A stretch of 64,000 nt of DNA from Nodularia spumigena CCY9414 (GTDB lineage Bacteria; Cyanobacteriota; Cyanobacteriia; Cyanobacteriales; Nostocaceae): contig NZ_CP007203.1 in NCBI RefSeq assembly GCF_000340565.2, positions 5,398,272 through 5,462,271 on the forward strand. Reading direction: 5' to 3'. A program made the position numbers and the translations under genes. This document shows, in pieces, positions 33,378-43,349 of this stretch (its first letter is position 1; every line of letters begins with the position of its first letter). Under the pieces are notes generated by a model. It saw only the letters and a list, made by a program, of their open reading frames with translations, did no database searches and had not been told where the DNA came from.

Positions 33378-35969
33378 ATGACTGCTTCTCAATCTGAACC
33401 TCAACGAACGGAACCCAACATCCCTGCTACACCTCACGTCGATACTCAATTGGTAGACCGCAGTAAGCTGAGTAAGATGTATCAGCATTATGTGGAAGTC
33501 AAGGATAAACATCCCCATGCTTTGCTGCTATATCGGGTCGGAGATTTTTTTGAAACTTTTTTCCAAGACGCTGTAACTGTCTCCAGAGAATTAGAACTTG
33601 TACTCACCAGTAAACACGCGGGCGAAGTTGGTCGCGTAGCTATGACTGGTGTACCCCACCACGCTTGGGAACGCTACACTACCCAATTGGTGGAAAAAGG
33701 CTATGCGGTGGTAATTTGCGACCAAGTAGAAGACGCATCGGAAGCAGTCGGTTTAGTCAAGCGCGAAGTTACCCGCATCCTCACACCAGGGACTTTGCTA
33801 GAAGAGGGAATGTTAAAATCAAGTCGCAATAATTACATTGCGGCTGTGGTAATTGCGGGGAATCATTGGGGTTTAGCTTATGCAGATATCTCTACAGGGG
33901 AATTTCTCACAACTCAAGGAAGTGATTTAGAACACCTGACTCAGGAGTTAATGCGGTTGCAACCTTCCGAGGTGGTGGTTCCCACAAACGCCCCTGATTT
34001 GGGTAGCTTGTTGCGTCCGGGTGAAAGTTCGCCCCATCTTCCCCCATGTTTACCACAATCATTTTGTTATAGCTTGCGATCGCAGGTTCCCTTTTCTCAA
34101 GGCGAAGCTAGACCGAAATTGTTAGAAAAATTCAAAGTGCGATCGCTTGAAGGACTCGGTTGTGATCATCTTCCTTTAGCTGTGCGGGCGGCTGGTGGTC
34201 TACTGGAATATGTGGAAGATATGCAAAGAGTCAACCCAGTTGTTCTGCAAAAGTTACGCACCTATACCATTACTGACTACCTAATTGTTGATAATCAAAC
34301 TCGACGTAACCTAGAAATTACGCAAACGGTCAGGGATAGCACATTTCACGGTTCCCTGCTGTGGGCATTAGATAGAAGCAGCACAGCGATGGGCGGGCGG
34401 GCGTTGCGGCGGTGGTTATTGCAACCGCTAATTGATCTTAAAGGCATTGGGGCGCGTCAAAATACCATCCAAGAGTTGATGGAAAATACACCTTTGCGTC
34501 AAGATTTGCGGCAGTTATTACGGCAAATTTACGATTTAGAACGGCTAACGGGAAGGGCGGCTTCTGGGACTGCTAACGCTAAAGATTTAGTCGCTTTGGC
34601 TGATTCCCTCTCACGCTTACCGCAATTATCCCACTTAGTCATTGATGCGCGATCGCCTTTTCTGAAAGCTTTGCAGAGAGTACCAGCAGAATTATCAGAA
34701 TTAGCTCAAAAGTTACACGCCCATCTTGTAGAATCGCCACCCATACATATTAAAGAAGGCGGGTTGATTCGTCCAGGGATGAATCCCATGTTAGATGAGC
34801 GAAAAGCCACTGTCGAATCAGACCAACAATGGATTGCGAATTTAGAAGTTGATGAACGGGCAAAAACCGGCATCCCCAATTTAAAGGTAGGATTTAATAA
34901 AACCTTTGGTTACTACATTAGTATTTCTCGTTCTAAATCTGACCAAGTACCCGATAATTACATCCGTAAGCAAACTTTAACCAATGAAGAACGTTACATC
35001 ACCCCAGAGTTGAAAGAACGGGAAGCGCGGATTCTCACAGCGCGGGATGATTTAAATCAGTTGGAATATGAGATTTTTGTCGAACTGCGGGAAGAGGTAG
35101 GACAACAGGCGGAGATTATTCGCAATACTTCCCGTGCTGTCGCTGCGGCTGATGTGTTGTGTGGTTTAGCTGAGTTGGCTGTACAGCAAGGTTATTGTCG
35201 TCCCCAGATGGTTGAGGGACGGGAAATTATGATTGTGGATGGTCGTCACCCGGTGGTGGAACAGTCTTTACCGGCTGGGTTTTTTGTGCCGAATTCTACG
35301 CAATTAGGGAGGGAGGAAAGGAACCACAGAGGCGCAGAGGGCGCGGAGGAAAGACCGGATTTAGTAATTTTGACTGGACCGAATGCGAGTGGTAAGAGTT
35401 GTTATTTGCGTCAGGTAGGGTTGATTCAGTTGATGGCGCAAATTGGTAGTTTTGTACCGGCGCGGTTTGCAAAGTTGGGAGTGTGCGATCGCATTTTTAC
35501 TCGTGTCGGTGCTGTGGATGATTTGGCGACTGGTCAATCTACGTTTATGGTGGAGATGAATGAAACGGCGAATATTCTCAATCATGCTACGGCTAAATCC
35601 CTAGTATTGTTAGATGAAATTGGTCGCGGAACAGCAACTTTTGATGGTCTTTCCATCGCTTGGGCTGTAGCAGAATACATAGCTGTAGATATTCGGGCGC
35701 GGACGATTTTTGCTACTCACTATCATGAATTAAACGAATTGTCAAGCATCCTGCCCAACGTCGCTAATTATCAAGTCACCGTCAAAGAATTACCCGACAG
35801 AATCATTTTTCTGCACCAAGTCCAACCAGGGGGTGCTGATAAATCCTATGGCATTGAAGCGGGACGATTAGCGGGTTTACCAGATGTAGTAATTCAACGG
35901 GCGAAACAAGTCATGGGGCAGATTGAGAAACATAGTAAAATTGCAATGGGACTACAGAATATGGATTAA
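33378..35969 (+). CDS. mutS: DNA mismatch repair protein MutS
   Basis: 863 residues from ATG 33378, just ahead of the [10 protein letters not shown] start I remember for Nostoc MutS; the GTG-like start at 33345 is less likely. Mismatch recognition and clamp ATPase. N-terminal mismatch domain [16 protein letters not shown] (with the intercalating F of DFFETF), connector, lever and clamp, then the ATPase with Walker [30 protein letters not shown], Walker [17 protein letters not shown] and [11 protein letters not shown]. Just before Walker A there is an in-frame peptide [16 protein letters not shown] encoded by a dispersed repeat (35312-35352). Confidence 0.97.
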   Translation: MTASQSEPQRTEPNIPATPHVDTQLVDRSKLSKMYQHYVEVKDKHPHALLLYRVGDFFETFFQDAVTVSRELELVLTSKHAGEVGRVAMTGVPHHAWERYTTQLVEKGYAVVICDQVEDASEAVGLVKREVTRILTPGTLLEEGMLKSSRNNYIAAVVIAGNHWGLAYADISTGEFLTTQGSDLEHLTQELMRLQPSEVVVPTNAPDLGSLLRPGESSPHLPPCLPQSFCYSLRSQVPFSQGEARPKLLEKFKVRSLEGLGCDHLPLAVRAAGGLLEYVEDMQRVNPVVLQKLRTYTITDYLIVDNQTRRNLEITQTVRDSTFHGSLLWALDRSSTAMGGRALRRWLLQPLIDLKGIGARQNTIQELMENTPLRQDLRQLLRQIYDLERLTGRAASGTANAKDLVALADSLSRLPQLSHLVIDARSPFLKALQRVPAELSELAQKLHAHLVESPPIHIKEGGLIRPGMNPMLDERKATVESDQQWIANLEVDERAKTGIPNLKVGFNKTFGYYISISRSKSDQVPDNYIRKQTLTNEERYITPELKEREARILTARDDLNQLEYEIFVELREEVGQQAEIIRNTSRAVAAADVLCGLAELAVQQGYCRPQMVEGREIMIVDGRHPVVEQSLPAGFFVPNSTQLGREERNHRGAEGAEERPDLVILTGPNASGKSCYLRQVGLIQLMAQIGSFVPARFAKLGVCDRIFTRVGAVDDLATGQSTFMVEMNETANILNHATAKSLVLLDEIGRGTATFDGLSIAWAVAEYIAVDIRARTIFATHYHELNELSSILPNVANYQVTVKELPDRIIFLHQVQPGGADKSYGIEAGRLAGLPDVVIQRAKQVMGQIEKHSKIAMGLQNMD
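35312..35352 (+). repeat. Dispersed repeat inserted in frame in mutS
   Basis: GAACCACAGAGGCGCAGAGG matches the AACGAACCACAGAGGCACAG motif of the intergenic repeats at 25513-25540 and 60872-60900. It encodes an Arg/Glu/Gly-rich loop between NSTQLG and PDLVILTGP. Reading frame is maintained, so MutS is probably functional. Confidence 0.8.
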
Positions 35970-36074
35970 TTCTTCTTTGCGCCTCTGCGCCTCTGCGTGA
36001 CATTCATTTTATATTCACTGATATTGTGACTACAATCGCGGTTTATAAGTTGTCGTCTTTAAGTAGAGAAGGAA

Positions 36075-36272
36075 GTGGAAGCTATGCTGGGAGTTAGTTT
36101 AGAACAAACAAGAGTTTATCAGGACGCAAAAGCTGAGGGGCGGGAAGAAATATTGAAAGCAGCTGTTCCTTTATTACTAAAAACAGGAATGAGTATAGAA
36201 CAAATTGCTCAAGAACTCAATGTTGAGGTAGAAGTTGTCCGCCTTGCTGTACAGCAGAACAATGATAAGTGA
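36075..36272 (+). pseudogene. C-terminal fragment of an Rpn-like nuclease/putative transposase protein
   Basis: 65 residues: VEAMLGVSLEQTRVYQDAKA then LLKTGMSIEQIAQELNV. In full-length Rpn (recombination-promoting nuclease, PD-(D/E)XK) proteins of cyanobacteria such blocks close the protein. Here the nuclease core is absent: an in-frame TAA precedes VEKEVEAML. First codon GTG at 36075. Likely a non-functional relic, although a small DNA-binding peptide could still be made. Confidence 0.6.
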
Positions 36273-36297
36273 AAGCTGTATGACAATTGTACTGGTT

Positions 36298-37566
36298 TTA
36301 CCTACCGCGATCGCGTTCTAAATCAGCAATCACTTTTTGCAGGTACCACTCATCTGACATCCCCGGATGATATTCTTGTTGTTGATCAATTAATCGTTGG
36401 GCGATTTCCCAATATCCCCCCACCATCCGCAAAAGTCGCTGACGCAGTAAATTATAGTTTTGCTTCTTTGATTCCGGGCTAGATGTTTGGATATTTTTTA
36501 AACTATTTAATACTTGATGGTAATTTTCCCAATCTTCCTGTTCACAAAAAATACTCGCGGCTTTTTGATAATCCGCAACAGCATTTTGCATTTCTTCTAA
36601 ACAAGTATAAGCAATACCACGATTGTAGTAAGCTAGAGCATGATCAGGATTAATTTGTAATGCTTGGTTGTAATCTTGAATTGCATCGAGATAATTACCA
36701 GATGTCCTGTAGGCGTTGCCTCTGGCAGTGTATACTAAGGCATCTTGGGGTTGAATTTTGATGACTTGATTAAAATCTGCGATCGCACCTTGATGATCTC
36801 CCAAAAGTGAACGGGCTTTACCACGATTACGATAAACAACCGCATCTGTAAAATTGAGAGATAATGCTTGATTAAAGTCTGCGATCGCATCTTGATATTT
36901 TCCCATTTTGCAGTGAATTATTCCACGACAACAATAAGCTTGGGCATCTTGTGGGTCAGCTTGTAATATCCAGTTTACATCAGCGATCGCCTCACGAGTA
37001 TTGCCTTTCTCGGCTTTTTCTAATAACTGGGTAAAATATGCCTTTGTCGATAATATCGGTGTATTAATAGAAATACTTGACTGAGAAACAGGTTTTGGTT
37101 TTGGTTGTAACTGTCTAATCTTTTCGATACACAGACGACAATTTTCTGTATCCTTTTGTGCTAAATATAATTTTGCGGCCTTTTTAAAATTAGCGATCGC
37201 ATCGGGAATAAAACCTTGTTTCCGTCGAATTATCCCCCGCAGGTTATAAGCAGGCGCATAATCGGAATTGAGGCGAATCGCCATATCCACATCACTCAAA
37301 GCCCCCGGTAAATTTTTCAATTCTAACCTAGCCAAACCCCGACAATAATACCCATCCATACTTCCAGGATTCAACCTTACCGCTTCTGTATAATCCGAAA
37401 CAGCTTTGTGAATAGCCCCTGAGTGATAATAAGCCAAACCCCGTTGTAAAAAAGCATCAGCAAAATAAGGTATCAATTGTAAAGAATTGCTAAATTCCTC
37501 AATAGCGCCAGCGTAGTCTTTATCCTTAGCCTTTTTCAGTCCTTGATTGTAAAATTCGTCACTCAT
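36298..37566 (-). CDS. TPR-repeat protein
   Basis: 422 residues, soluble, no signal peptide. About nine TPR units in two blocks (about 1-150 and 175-355), each with the W-LG-Y-A-F-A-P pattern, for example AFLQRGLAYYHSGAIHKAVS and VYTARGNAYRTSGNYLDAIQ, separated by a basic/serine linker (LQPKPKPVSQSSIS). The C-terminal about 60 residues are helical and TPR-free (MVGGYWEIAQRLIDQQQEYH). A protein-interaction scaffold of unknown partners. Its gene is divergent from the DUF711 gene. Confidence 0.88.
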   Translation of the reverse strand: MSDEFYNQGLKKAKDKDYAGAIEEFSNSLQLIPYFADAFLQRGLAYYHSGAIHKAVSDYTEAVRLNPGSMDGYYCRGLARLELKNLPGALSDVDMAIRLNSDYAPAYNLRGIIRRKQGFIPDAIANFKKAAKLYLAQKDTENCRLCIEKIRQLQPKPKPVSQSSISINTPILSTKAYFTQLLEKAEKGNTREAIADVNWILQADPQDAQAYCCRGIIHCKMGKYQDAIADFNQALSLNFTDAVVYRNRGKARSLLGDHQGAIADFNQVIKIQPQDALVYTARGNAYRTSGNYLDAIQDYNQALQINPDHALAYYNRGIAYTCLEEMQNAVADYQKAASIFCEQEDWENYHQVLNSLKNIQTSSPESKKQNYNLLRQRLLRMVGGYWEIAQRLIDQQQEYHPGMSDEWYLQKVIADLERDRGR

Positions 37567-37711
37567 AGTTCACCCAACCAGATAGACATCTCATTTCTAT
37601 GTTAAATATTCACCCTAATTTTAGCTAATTCCCAAATTTCAACTTACTTCTTCTCTCTGCGTCTTGGCGACTTGGCGGTTCGATAAAAAATATTACCCAT
37701 ATATCAGCGAA

Positions 37712-38860
37712 ATGAAAATTAGAACCATCACTACAGGAATATCACTTCTATCCCCCAAAGACACCGATAAAATCAAACAAGCCCATGAATTTAACCAACA
37801 AGCAAAAGAAATCTTTGCAAAACGAGGATATAAAGTTCAAACAACTAGAATTACCACCAACTCTTGGGAAGAATATTTATTAAACTTAGCAAAAATTGAT
37901 ATTATTCATGATATTAAAGCACTAGAGGAGATTTGTCAAAGCCTAGATATCAGCTTTTTCAATATTGGCTATGCCAATAAACCCGAAACCATAGCTTTAA
38001 TTCCTGATATTATTAAATCTACATCAATTATTTACTGTTCCAGCCAATTGGGAAACCAAGAAACAGGTATTAACTTTCAAAATACTTGGGAATCTGCCAA
38101 AACTATCAAACGCATTGCCCAAGAAAGCGAAAATGGTTATGGTAATTTTAGATATTGTGCATGGGCAAACTGTCAGCCAGGAATACCATTCTTTCCTACA
38201 GCATATCATATCGGTGATACTTCTTTTGGTATCGGTTTAGAACTGGGTGAATTGGTAAGTCAAGCATTTTCCCAAGCTGATAATCTGCAATCAGCAGAGA
38301 AGGAATTGCAATCTATTTTAGAAATCGAATTAATTAAAGTTGCTAAAATTGCTGAGGAAATATCTCTAAGATTTGCTGTAAAATATAACGGTATTGATAC
38401 GTCTCTTGCACCGTCTTTAGACCAAGAAAATAGTATTGCTTTTGCTTATGAAAAAATTATGTCTGGTAAGTTTGGACATCCCGGAACTTTAGCTATTTCG
38501 GGGATGTTAACTCGTGTGTTGAAAAGTGTTTCTGTGAAAATTTGCGGTTATTCTGGTTTGATGTTACCAGTATGTGAAGATGTTGGTCTAGCTGCTAGGG
38601 CTAATGAGCAAACTTATGATATTACTCATTTATTATTATTTTCGGCTGTTTGTGGTTGTGGGCTAGATACGGTTCCAATTCCTGGTGATATGACGGTTGA
38701 AAAAATTGCTTCTATTTTAACTGATTTGGCAACTTTGGCTATTAAGTTAAATAAGCCTTTATCGGCTAGATTGTTTCCGATTACAAATAAAAAAGCTGGG
38801 GAAATGACTGCTTTCAATTCCCCTTATCTTGTTGATTGTCACGTTTTCTCTGTGGATTGA
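37712..38860 (+). CDS. DUF711 (UPF0210-type) family protein
   Basis: 382 residues from ATG 37712; an upstream start at 37664 adds 16 residues from repeat DNA. Starts MKIRTITTGISL, typical of DUF711, and carries the family's AWANCQPGIPFFPTAYH, FGIGLELG and SGLMLPVCEDVGLAARA blocks. The fold is related to anaerobic ribonucleotide-reductase-like barrels, and a conserved cysteine (PVCED) is present, but the biochemical function is not known. It converges with a 2OG-Fe oxygenase gene about 130 bases away. Confidence 0.82.
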   Translation: MKIRTITTGISLLSPKDTDKIKQAHEFNQQAKEIFAKRGYKVQTTRITTNSWEEYLLNLAKIDIIHDIKALEEICQSLDISFFNIGYANKPETIALIPDIIKSTSIIYCSSQLGNQETGINFQNTWESAKTIKRIAQESENGYGNFRYCAWANCQPGIPFFPTAYHIGDTSFGIGLELGELVSQAFSQADNLQSAEKELQSILEIELIKVAKIAEEISLRFAVKYNGIDTSLAPSLDQENSIAFAYEKIMSGKFGHPGTLAISGMLTRVLKSVSVKICGYSGLMLPVCEDVGLAARANEQTYDITHLLLFSAVCGCGLDTVPIPGDMTVEKIASILTDLATLAIKLNKPLSARLFPITNKKAGEMTAFNSPYLVDCHVFSVD

Positions 38861-38877
38861 ATTTTGGAGGAAGATTA

Positions 38878-38985
38878 ACGAACCACGTTCGCGTAGCGTC
38901 TCCCCTTCTCCCAAAGGGAGAGGCTAGCGCCAAGGGAGAAGGACACGAAGTACACGAAGGAAGAAGGAAGAAGGAAGAAGAAGGA
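38878..38985. repeat. Partial dispersed repeat with hairpin
   Basis: AACGAACCACGTTCGCGTAG then CTCCCCTTCTCCCAAAGGGA, the same hairpin that is nested inside the MITE at 25329-25469, followed by a GAAGGAAGAAGGAAGAAG run. Sits between two convergent genes. Confidence 0.75.
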
Positions 38986-38992
38986 AGAAGTA

Positions 38993-39664
38993 TTAGTAAT
39001 TTATTAATAGGCTGGGAGAGGTTAAGACGAATACATCTCTGCTTCCTTTTGCTTCTATCTGTGGTTTGATGGGTGTGGTAAAGTGGAAGAATTCATGATC
39101 GTTGACTAATAGTAGTTCTCCAGAATTTAAGGTTTTACTAAATACTGGTTTCTCTTTTTTGGCTGTATATAAGTGGGTTTCTCCACCTTGAATATTTTCT
39201 CTATTGACAGAGAAGATTCCAATAAAGTCTGTCCCATCTTGATGGATTCCTTCTGGGGCTGGATTTCCTAAGTTATGAGGAGAACAAATGGTTCTAATTT
39301 GATGCACTCCTATTTCTGCTTCTGGATGTAGTTTACAAGATTCACTAAATGCTAAAACTAGATTTTTAAAACTATCCAATTCTACAAGTCCATCTTCTAA
39401 TTCTGCAAATTCTCGTTTAATATCTCCCAATAATGGATTATAATCTTTACCTTGGAAGAGGTAGCCGTGAGGTAATTTAATTAATTTATCCTCAGCAGCG
39501 ATAAATCTAGATAATCTTCTCGAACGATAATTACCTTTGAGATAAGGATCAGTCGGTAAATTATTAAAAAATGTTTTGAAACCTGCTGAATTTATGGAAT
39601 TTACCTTTTTGAGGGTAAACAAAAAAGCATATTCTAATTCTGTTGATTCCCATACCTGTTGCAT
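38993..39664 (-). CDS. 2-oxoglutarate/Fe(II) oxygenase (2OG-Fe_Oxy_2, IDO/BsmA-like)
   Basis: 223 residues, ATG start. The iron-binding triad is visible as H and D of GIHQDGTDFIG and H of NDHEFFHFTTPI, with R of GSRDVFVLT in the usual 2-oxoglutarate-binding place; GGETHLYTA between them is typical. The family (PF10014) includes free amino-acid hydroxylases such as isoleucine 4-hydroxylase and the biofilm/stress protein BsmA. Substrate unknown; a free amino acid or derivative is the best guess. Confidence 0.82.
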   Translation of the reverse strand: MQQVWESTELEYAFLFTLKKVNSINSAGFKTFFNNLPTDPYLKGNYRSRRLSRFIAAEDKLIKLPHGYLFQGKDYNPLLGDIKREFAELEDGLVELDSFKNLVLAFSESCKLHPEAEIGVHQIRTICSPHNLGNPAPEGIHQDGTDFIGIFSVNRENIQGGETHLYTAKKEKPVFSKTLNSGELLLVNDHEFFHFTTPIKPQIEAKGSRDVFVLTSPSLLINY

Positions 39665-39884
39665 AGGATTTACCTTCTTATATATTGAAATCCTCTCTCA
39701 TTTTGTTTGATGAGAGGTTTATATTACTGAGTATATGCAGATTTTTAAGTAAATGTCGTTAAATTGACTACAAAATTTAGCAAATTGTGATATGAGATTT
39801 ACTCACCTTTGGGAAGATATTTGTAAATGGCAGCAAATAGGTAAAAAATCAATGTATATTCACTAACAGCACATAGGTTTGATC

Positions 39885-40610
39885 ATGATTGACTGGCTTT
39901 ACAACTACCCACCGCTATATTCGGGAATACTACTCAAGCGCTACAAACGATTTTTTGCTGATATTCAACTTGATTCTGGCGAAATAGTTACAGCACATTG
40001 TCCCAACACAGGGCCAATGACGGGAGTATCTACCCTTGGGAGTGCAGTACAAATTTCCAAAAGTGATAACCAAGAGCGCAAATTAGCTTACACCTTAGAA
40101 TTAATTCAAGTACATGATAACCAACCCACTTGGGTAGGAGTCAATACCATGTTACCTAATCGCATCGTAAAACTAGCATTAGCAAAAAACCTCTTCCCCG
40201 AATTGGGAAACTATAGCCAAATTAAAGGTGAAGTAGTGTATGGACAAGACAAAAAAAGTCGGGTAGATTTCTTCCTAACAGGTAGCGACGAAGAACGCCC
40301 AATATATTTAGAAGTAAAAAATACAACTTGGGCGCAAAACACCTTAGCCCTATTTCCCGACACCGAAACCACCAGAGGACAAAAGCATTTAAGAGAATTA
40401 ACCGCACTCCTACCCCAAACCCGCGCCGTGATGTTGTACTTCATTAATAGAGGAGATTGTACCGAATTTGCCCCTGGTGATATTACAGACCCAGTATATG
40501 GTAAACTATTAAGAAAAGCGATCGCACTCGGCCTAGAAATCTTACCCTGCCGATTTGACATCTCACCATTCGGAATACGCTACATAGGTTTAGCAAAACT
40601 CAAACTCTAA
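39885..40610 (+). CDS. sfsA: Sugar fermentation stimulation protein homologue SfsA
   Basis: 241 residues from ATG 39885; a TTG at 39879 would add two. Conserved SfsA blocks: LLKRYKRFFADIQLDSG, VTAHCPNTGPMTG, SRVDFFL and YLEVKNTTWA, the last two supplying the D...E.K motif of a PD-(D/E)XK-like nuclease fold, then FPDTETTRGQKHLREL. Biochemistry is debated (DNA binding or nuclease); no pathway evidence here. gntK follows on the same strand after 58 bases, perhaps an operon. Confidence 0.93.
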   Translation: MIDWLYNYPPLYSGILLKRYKRFFADIQLDSGEIVTAHCPNTGPMTGVSTLGSAVQISKSDNQERKLAYTLELIQVHDNQPTWVGVNTMLPNRIVKLALAKNLFPELGNYSQIKGEVVYGQDKKSRVDFFLTGSDEERPIYLEVKNTTWAQNTLALFPDTETTRGQKHLRELTALLPQTRAVMLYFINRGDCTEFAPGDITDPVYGKLLRKAIALGLEILPCRFDISPFGIRYIGLAKLKL

Positions 40611-40668
40611 CCCTCCTCCCTCCGCGCACCTCTGCGCTTACCTCCGCGAACCTTTGCGTTAAAAAAAA

Positions 40669-41154
40669 ATGATAATTATCATCATGGGAGTCTCCGGTGC
40701 CGGCAAAACCACCATAGGCAAACTCCTAGCCGATGCCTTAAACTGGGAATTTAAAGACGCTGACGAATTTCACTCCATAGATAACATCGAAAAAATGCGG
40801 CTAGGTATTCCCCTCAATGATACCGATAGAAAACCTTGGCTAAAAGACTTGCAAACAGCGATCGCCCTATGGTTAAAAGAAAATGTCAATATAGTCTTAG
40901 CCTGTTCCGCCCTCAAAGCCAATTATCGCCAATATCTAGTATTAGATGCTGAATGCATAAAACTAATTTACCTCCACGGCAGCTTAGATTTGCTCCAACA
41001 GAGGCTTATAGGAAGGCAAAATCATTTTATGTCAGAAAAACTCCTCAACAGCCAATTAGATGCCCTTGAGGAGCCAGATGATGCGATTTTTGTAGATGTT
41101 TCTGAACCACCCCAATTAATTGTGCAGAACCTGAAAACAGTTCTAGGTATTTAA
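40669..41154 (+). CDS. gntK: Gluconokinase
   Basis: 161 residues. Phosphorylates D-gluconate to 6-phosphogluconate with ATP. P-loop MGVSGAGKTTIGK at the N-terminus, DADEFHSIDNIEKMRLGIPL (substrate/Mg region), VLACSALKANYRQ and the late RQNHFMSEKLLNSQLDALEE block are typical of the thermoresistant gluconokinase family; length normal. It follows sfsA closely. Confidence 0.93.
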   Translation: MIIIIMGVSGAGKTTIGKLLADALNWEFKDADEFHSIDNIEKMRLGIPLNDTDRKPWLKDLQTAIALWLKENVNIVLACSALKANYRQYLVLDAECIKLIYLHGSLDLLQQRLIGRQNHFMSEKLLNSQLDALEEPDDAIFVDVSEPPQLIVQNLKTVLGI

Positions 41155-41175
41155 ACCAATACAGTTCAGATTAGC

Positions 41176-41502
41176 CTATAAGGATATCACCGTTTCAGCA
41201 GACTGATCTGGCGCGTGACGAGGGCGAAGATGTAAAGTGATTTCCGTATCAAGTCGCTTGAGGAAAATGAGGAGTTTACCCTCGCTAAACCGTTGAAACT
41301 CTCCTTTCATCAAATGAGAAACTTCTGGCTGGGGAATACCAAGAAGTTTGCTGATTTCACGTTGTTTCAGGTTCCTTTGTTTCAAAAGCCGCAGTACCTG
41401 AATCCCTATCTTTCCCCGTGTAAAAAGTTCATCCGCATCTGACAAACCGAGGTCAGCGAATACATTACCACTACTTTCTTCAAAAACGCTTTCCTGTGTC
41501 AT
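41176..41502 (-). CDS. XRE-type antitoxin (HigA-like)
   Basis: 108 residues with a central Cro/C1 helix-turn-helix (GKIGIQVLRLLKQRNLKQRE, LLGIPQPEVSHLM) and the family's SEGKLLIFLKRLDTEITLHL tail. Its ATG overlaps the end of the toxin gene by four bases (41499-41502), so it is translated as the second gene of the pair. Expected to neutralise the toxin and repress the operon. The toxin-first order is typical of HigBA. Confidence 0.9.
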   Translation of the reverse strand: MTQESVFEESSGNVFADLGLSDADELFTRGKIGIQVLRLLKQRNLKQREISKLLGIPQPEVSHLMKGEFQRFSEGKLLIFLKRLDTEITLHLRPRHAPDQSAETVISL

Positions 41503-41873
41503 TGTTGTTTTTCCCTAGCTACTGCGTCCTTATAGCGTTGTTTAATCAGATCAACATCAGCCTGTGGGGTTTTAATTCCTTGCTTTGATTTCTTTTGAAA
41601 AGCGTGCAGGACATAGATTTTTTCACCAATCTTTACCGCATAAACTGCCCTGTAAGTATCAGTATCGTAGCGTTTGACTATTTCATACACGCCACTTCCA
41701 ACCCCCTTAAAAGGCTTGGCATCCATCGGTGTTTCCCCTGCTTGCACCAATTGCAGTGCGTAGCCTACTGATGCACGGACTTGTTCAGGAAATGAGCGAA
41801 TATTTTTGAGAGAGTCTCCCATCCAAACCAGAGGTCGTAGAGGAATTTCGATAATATCCTCATCATCTGCCAT
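41499..41873 (-). CDS. RelE/HigB-type toxin (DUF891, phage Gp49-like)
   Basis: 124 residues. Family blocks PLVWMGDSLKNIRSFPEQVR, DAKPFKGVGSGVYEI, DTYRAVYAVKIGEKIYVLHA and FQKKSKQGIKTP match the DUF891/Gp49-like group, predicted ribosome-dependent mRNA interferases. First gene of a two-gene operon with the XRE antitoxin. Not truncated. Confidence 0.9.
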   Translation of the reverse strand: MADDEDIIEIPLRPLVWMGDSLKNIRSFPEQVRASVGYALQLVQAGETPMDAKPFKGVGSGVYEIVKRYDTDTYRAVYAVKIGEKIYVLHAFQKKSKQGIKTPQADVDLIKQRYKDAVAREKQQ

Positions 41874-42020
41874 TTTATATGAAATTTACTATAAAACAAG
41901 TCAAACAATAGCATGAAATTTCCCCCGCGCCATCTCCAAGGTAAGTTTTATGTTTTCTCCATTCTCCAGCCAGGAGTATCAGCCGATTGTGACTGATATC
42001 CCAACTGGGTGTACTATTCC

Positions 42021-42998
42021 CTAAACTTGATGAGAAGCCAGAAAAGCATCGATTTCAGCCGCAGTCGGTTGAGAAGCGATCGCACCTGCTTTAATAGTAG
42101 TTAGCGCCCCCACAGCATTAGCATAAGCAACAACTTTTTTGGCTGTTTCTGCATCCTGCAAACCTTGAATACCATGTAGACTTAGCTGGTGGATAAATCC
42201 TGCCAAAAAACTATCCCCAGCACCAGTTGTATCCACAACATCAATCGGATAAGAAGGTAAATTACCTTCATTTTCGCCCAAACAATAAGTGCAACCATGT
42301 TCACCATCTGTCACCAGCACCCCATCAATGGTATCCATGCGGTAAGTAATAGCACCTGGGTCTGTAGTATCAAATAGCCATTCGGACTCTTCTTTAGAAA
42401 GTTTGAGAAAATCAACTCGCTTCCATATCTCCTGGATTTTTTGACGCGCCATATCTGCATCTTGCCAAAATACAGGTCGCCAGTTGACATCCAGAATAAT
42501 CTTCAAGTCGTATTGTTCGGCTAAATCTAAGGCGCGATGAACTGCCTGCTCACTTTCAGGATAAGCTAATTCCAGAGTACCCAATACCAGAAAGTCAGCC
42601 TCTTGAAACAGCGATTCTGGCAATTGTTCAGCTTTTAACCGGGTATCGGCAAATTCAGAGGTGTCATATTCACCAAATCCGGCAAAATTGCGATCGCCTG
42701 CCAGATCGCGCACCACATAAACTTGCCTCGTTGGTGCTGTAGAATGGCGTTGCACCCCTGTGGTATCTACACCAATTTCTTCTAAAAGCTTAACTAGCTC
42801 ATTCCCTGGCTCATCTTCACCAACAGCCCCAATAAAACCTGCGGGAGTTCCGAGTTTTACCAAAGCACACGCCACATTAGCCGGCGCACCCCCTGGGTAA
42901 GGAGTCCAGGACTTCACCTCTTCTAGCGTTAGCCCCAATTGGTCAGCTAAACAATCGAACAAAATTTCACCAAGGCACAAAACACGGGGATTGCTCAT
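42021..42998 (-). CDS. Fructokinase-like PfkB carbohydrate kinase
   Basis: 325 residues. Ribokinase/PfkB fold: opening VLCLGEILFDCLAD, substrate loop YPGGAPANVACALVKLG, GAVGEDEPGNELVKLL, and the C-terminal DTTGAGDSFLAGFIHQL containing the catalytic aspartate and anion hole. The sequence type is that of cyanobacterial fructokinases, which phosphorylate fructose released from sucrose. Monocistronic by position; the AT-rich region upstream is shared with the divergent pedR gene. Confidence 0.88.
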   Translation of the reverse strand: MSNPRVLCLGEILFDCLADQLGLTLEEVKSWTPYPGGAPANVACALVKLGTPAGFIGAVGEDEPGNELVKLLEEIGVDTTGVQRHSTAPTRQVYVVRDLAGDRNFAGFGEYDTSEFADTRLKAEQLPESLFQEADFLVLGTLELAYPESEQAVHRALDLAEQYDLKIILDVNWRPVFWQDADMARQKIQEIWKRVDFLKLSKEESEWLFDTTDPGAITYRMDTIDGVLVTDGEHGCTYCLGENEGNLPSYPIDVVDTTGAGDSFLAGFIHQLSLHGIQGLQDAETAKKVVAYANAVGALTTIKAGAIASQPTAAEIDAFLASHQV

Positions 42999-43349
42999 TT
43001 CATTTCAGAATCTGGGTTTTCGATTTTGAGTTAGTAATTCCAGTATAAAATCTACAACACTCTTGACTCATTTGTCGCCAGTCTAAAATGAATAAAATCA
43101 CAATTTTTGCTACTACAATCCGAAATATATCTTTCCGATTTTCACTTTTTATTATAGTAAAATTACGCAATTAATTTAAAATTAAGTGTTAAAAGTACTA
43201 AAAATTTTCCACAGATTACCATCAAAGCCAAATCTAAAGAAAATATAGTCAATTCCATTACTGCTATAACTTCAAACCCTCCCAACAAAAGAATCTTCTA
43301 GAATTAAAAGAGGATTAAGTACATATACCAAGGGAGAATAGAAAAAGTT
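42999..43349. other. Divergent regulatory region, fructokinase / pedR
   Basis: About 350 AT-rich bases between two divergent genes. It must hold both promoters. AAAATTACGCAATTAATTTA lies near 43160. I cannot assign promoter boxes reliably. Confidence 0.4.
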
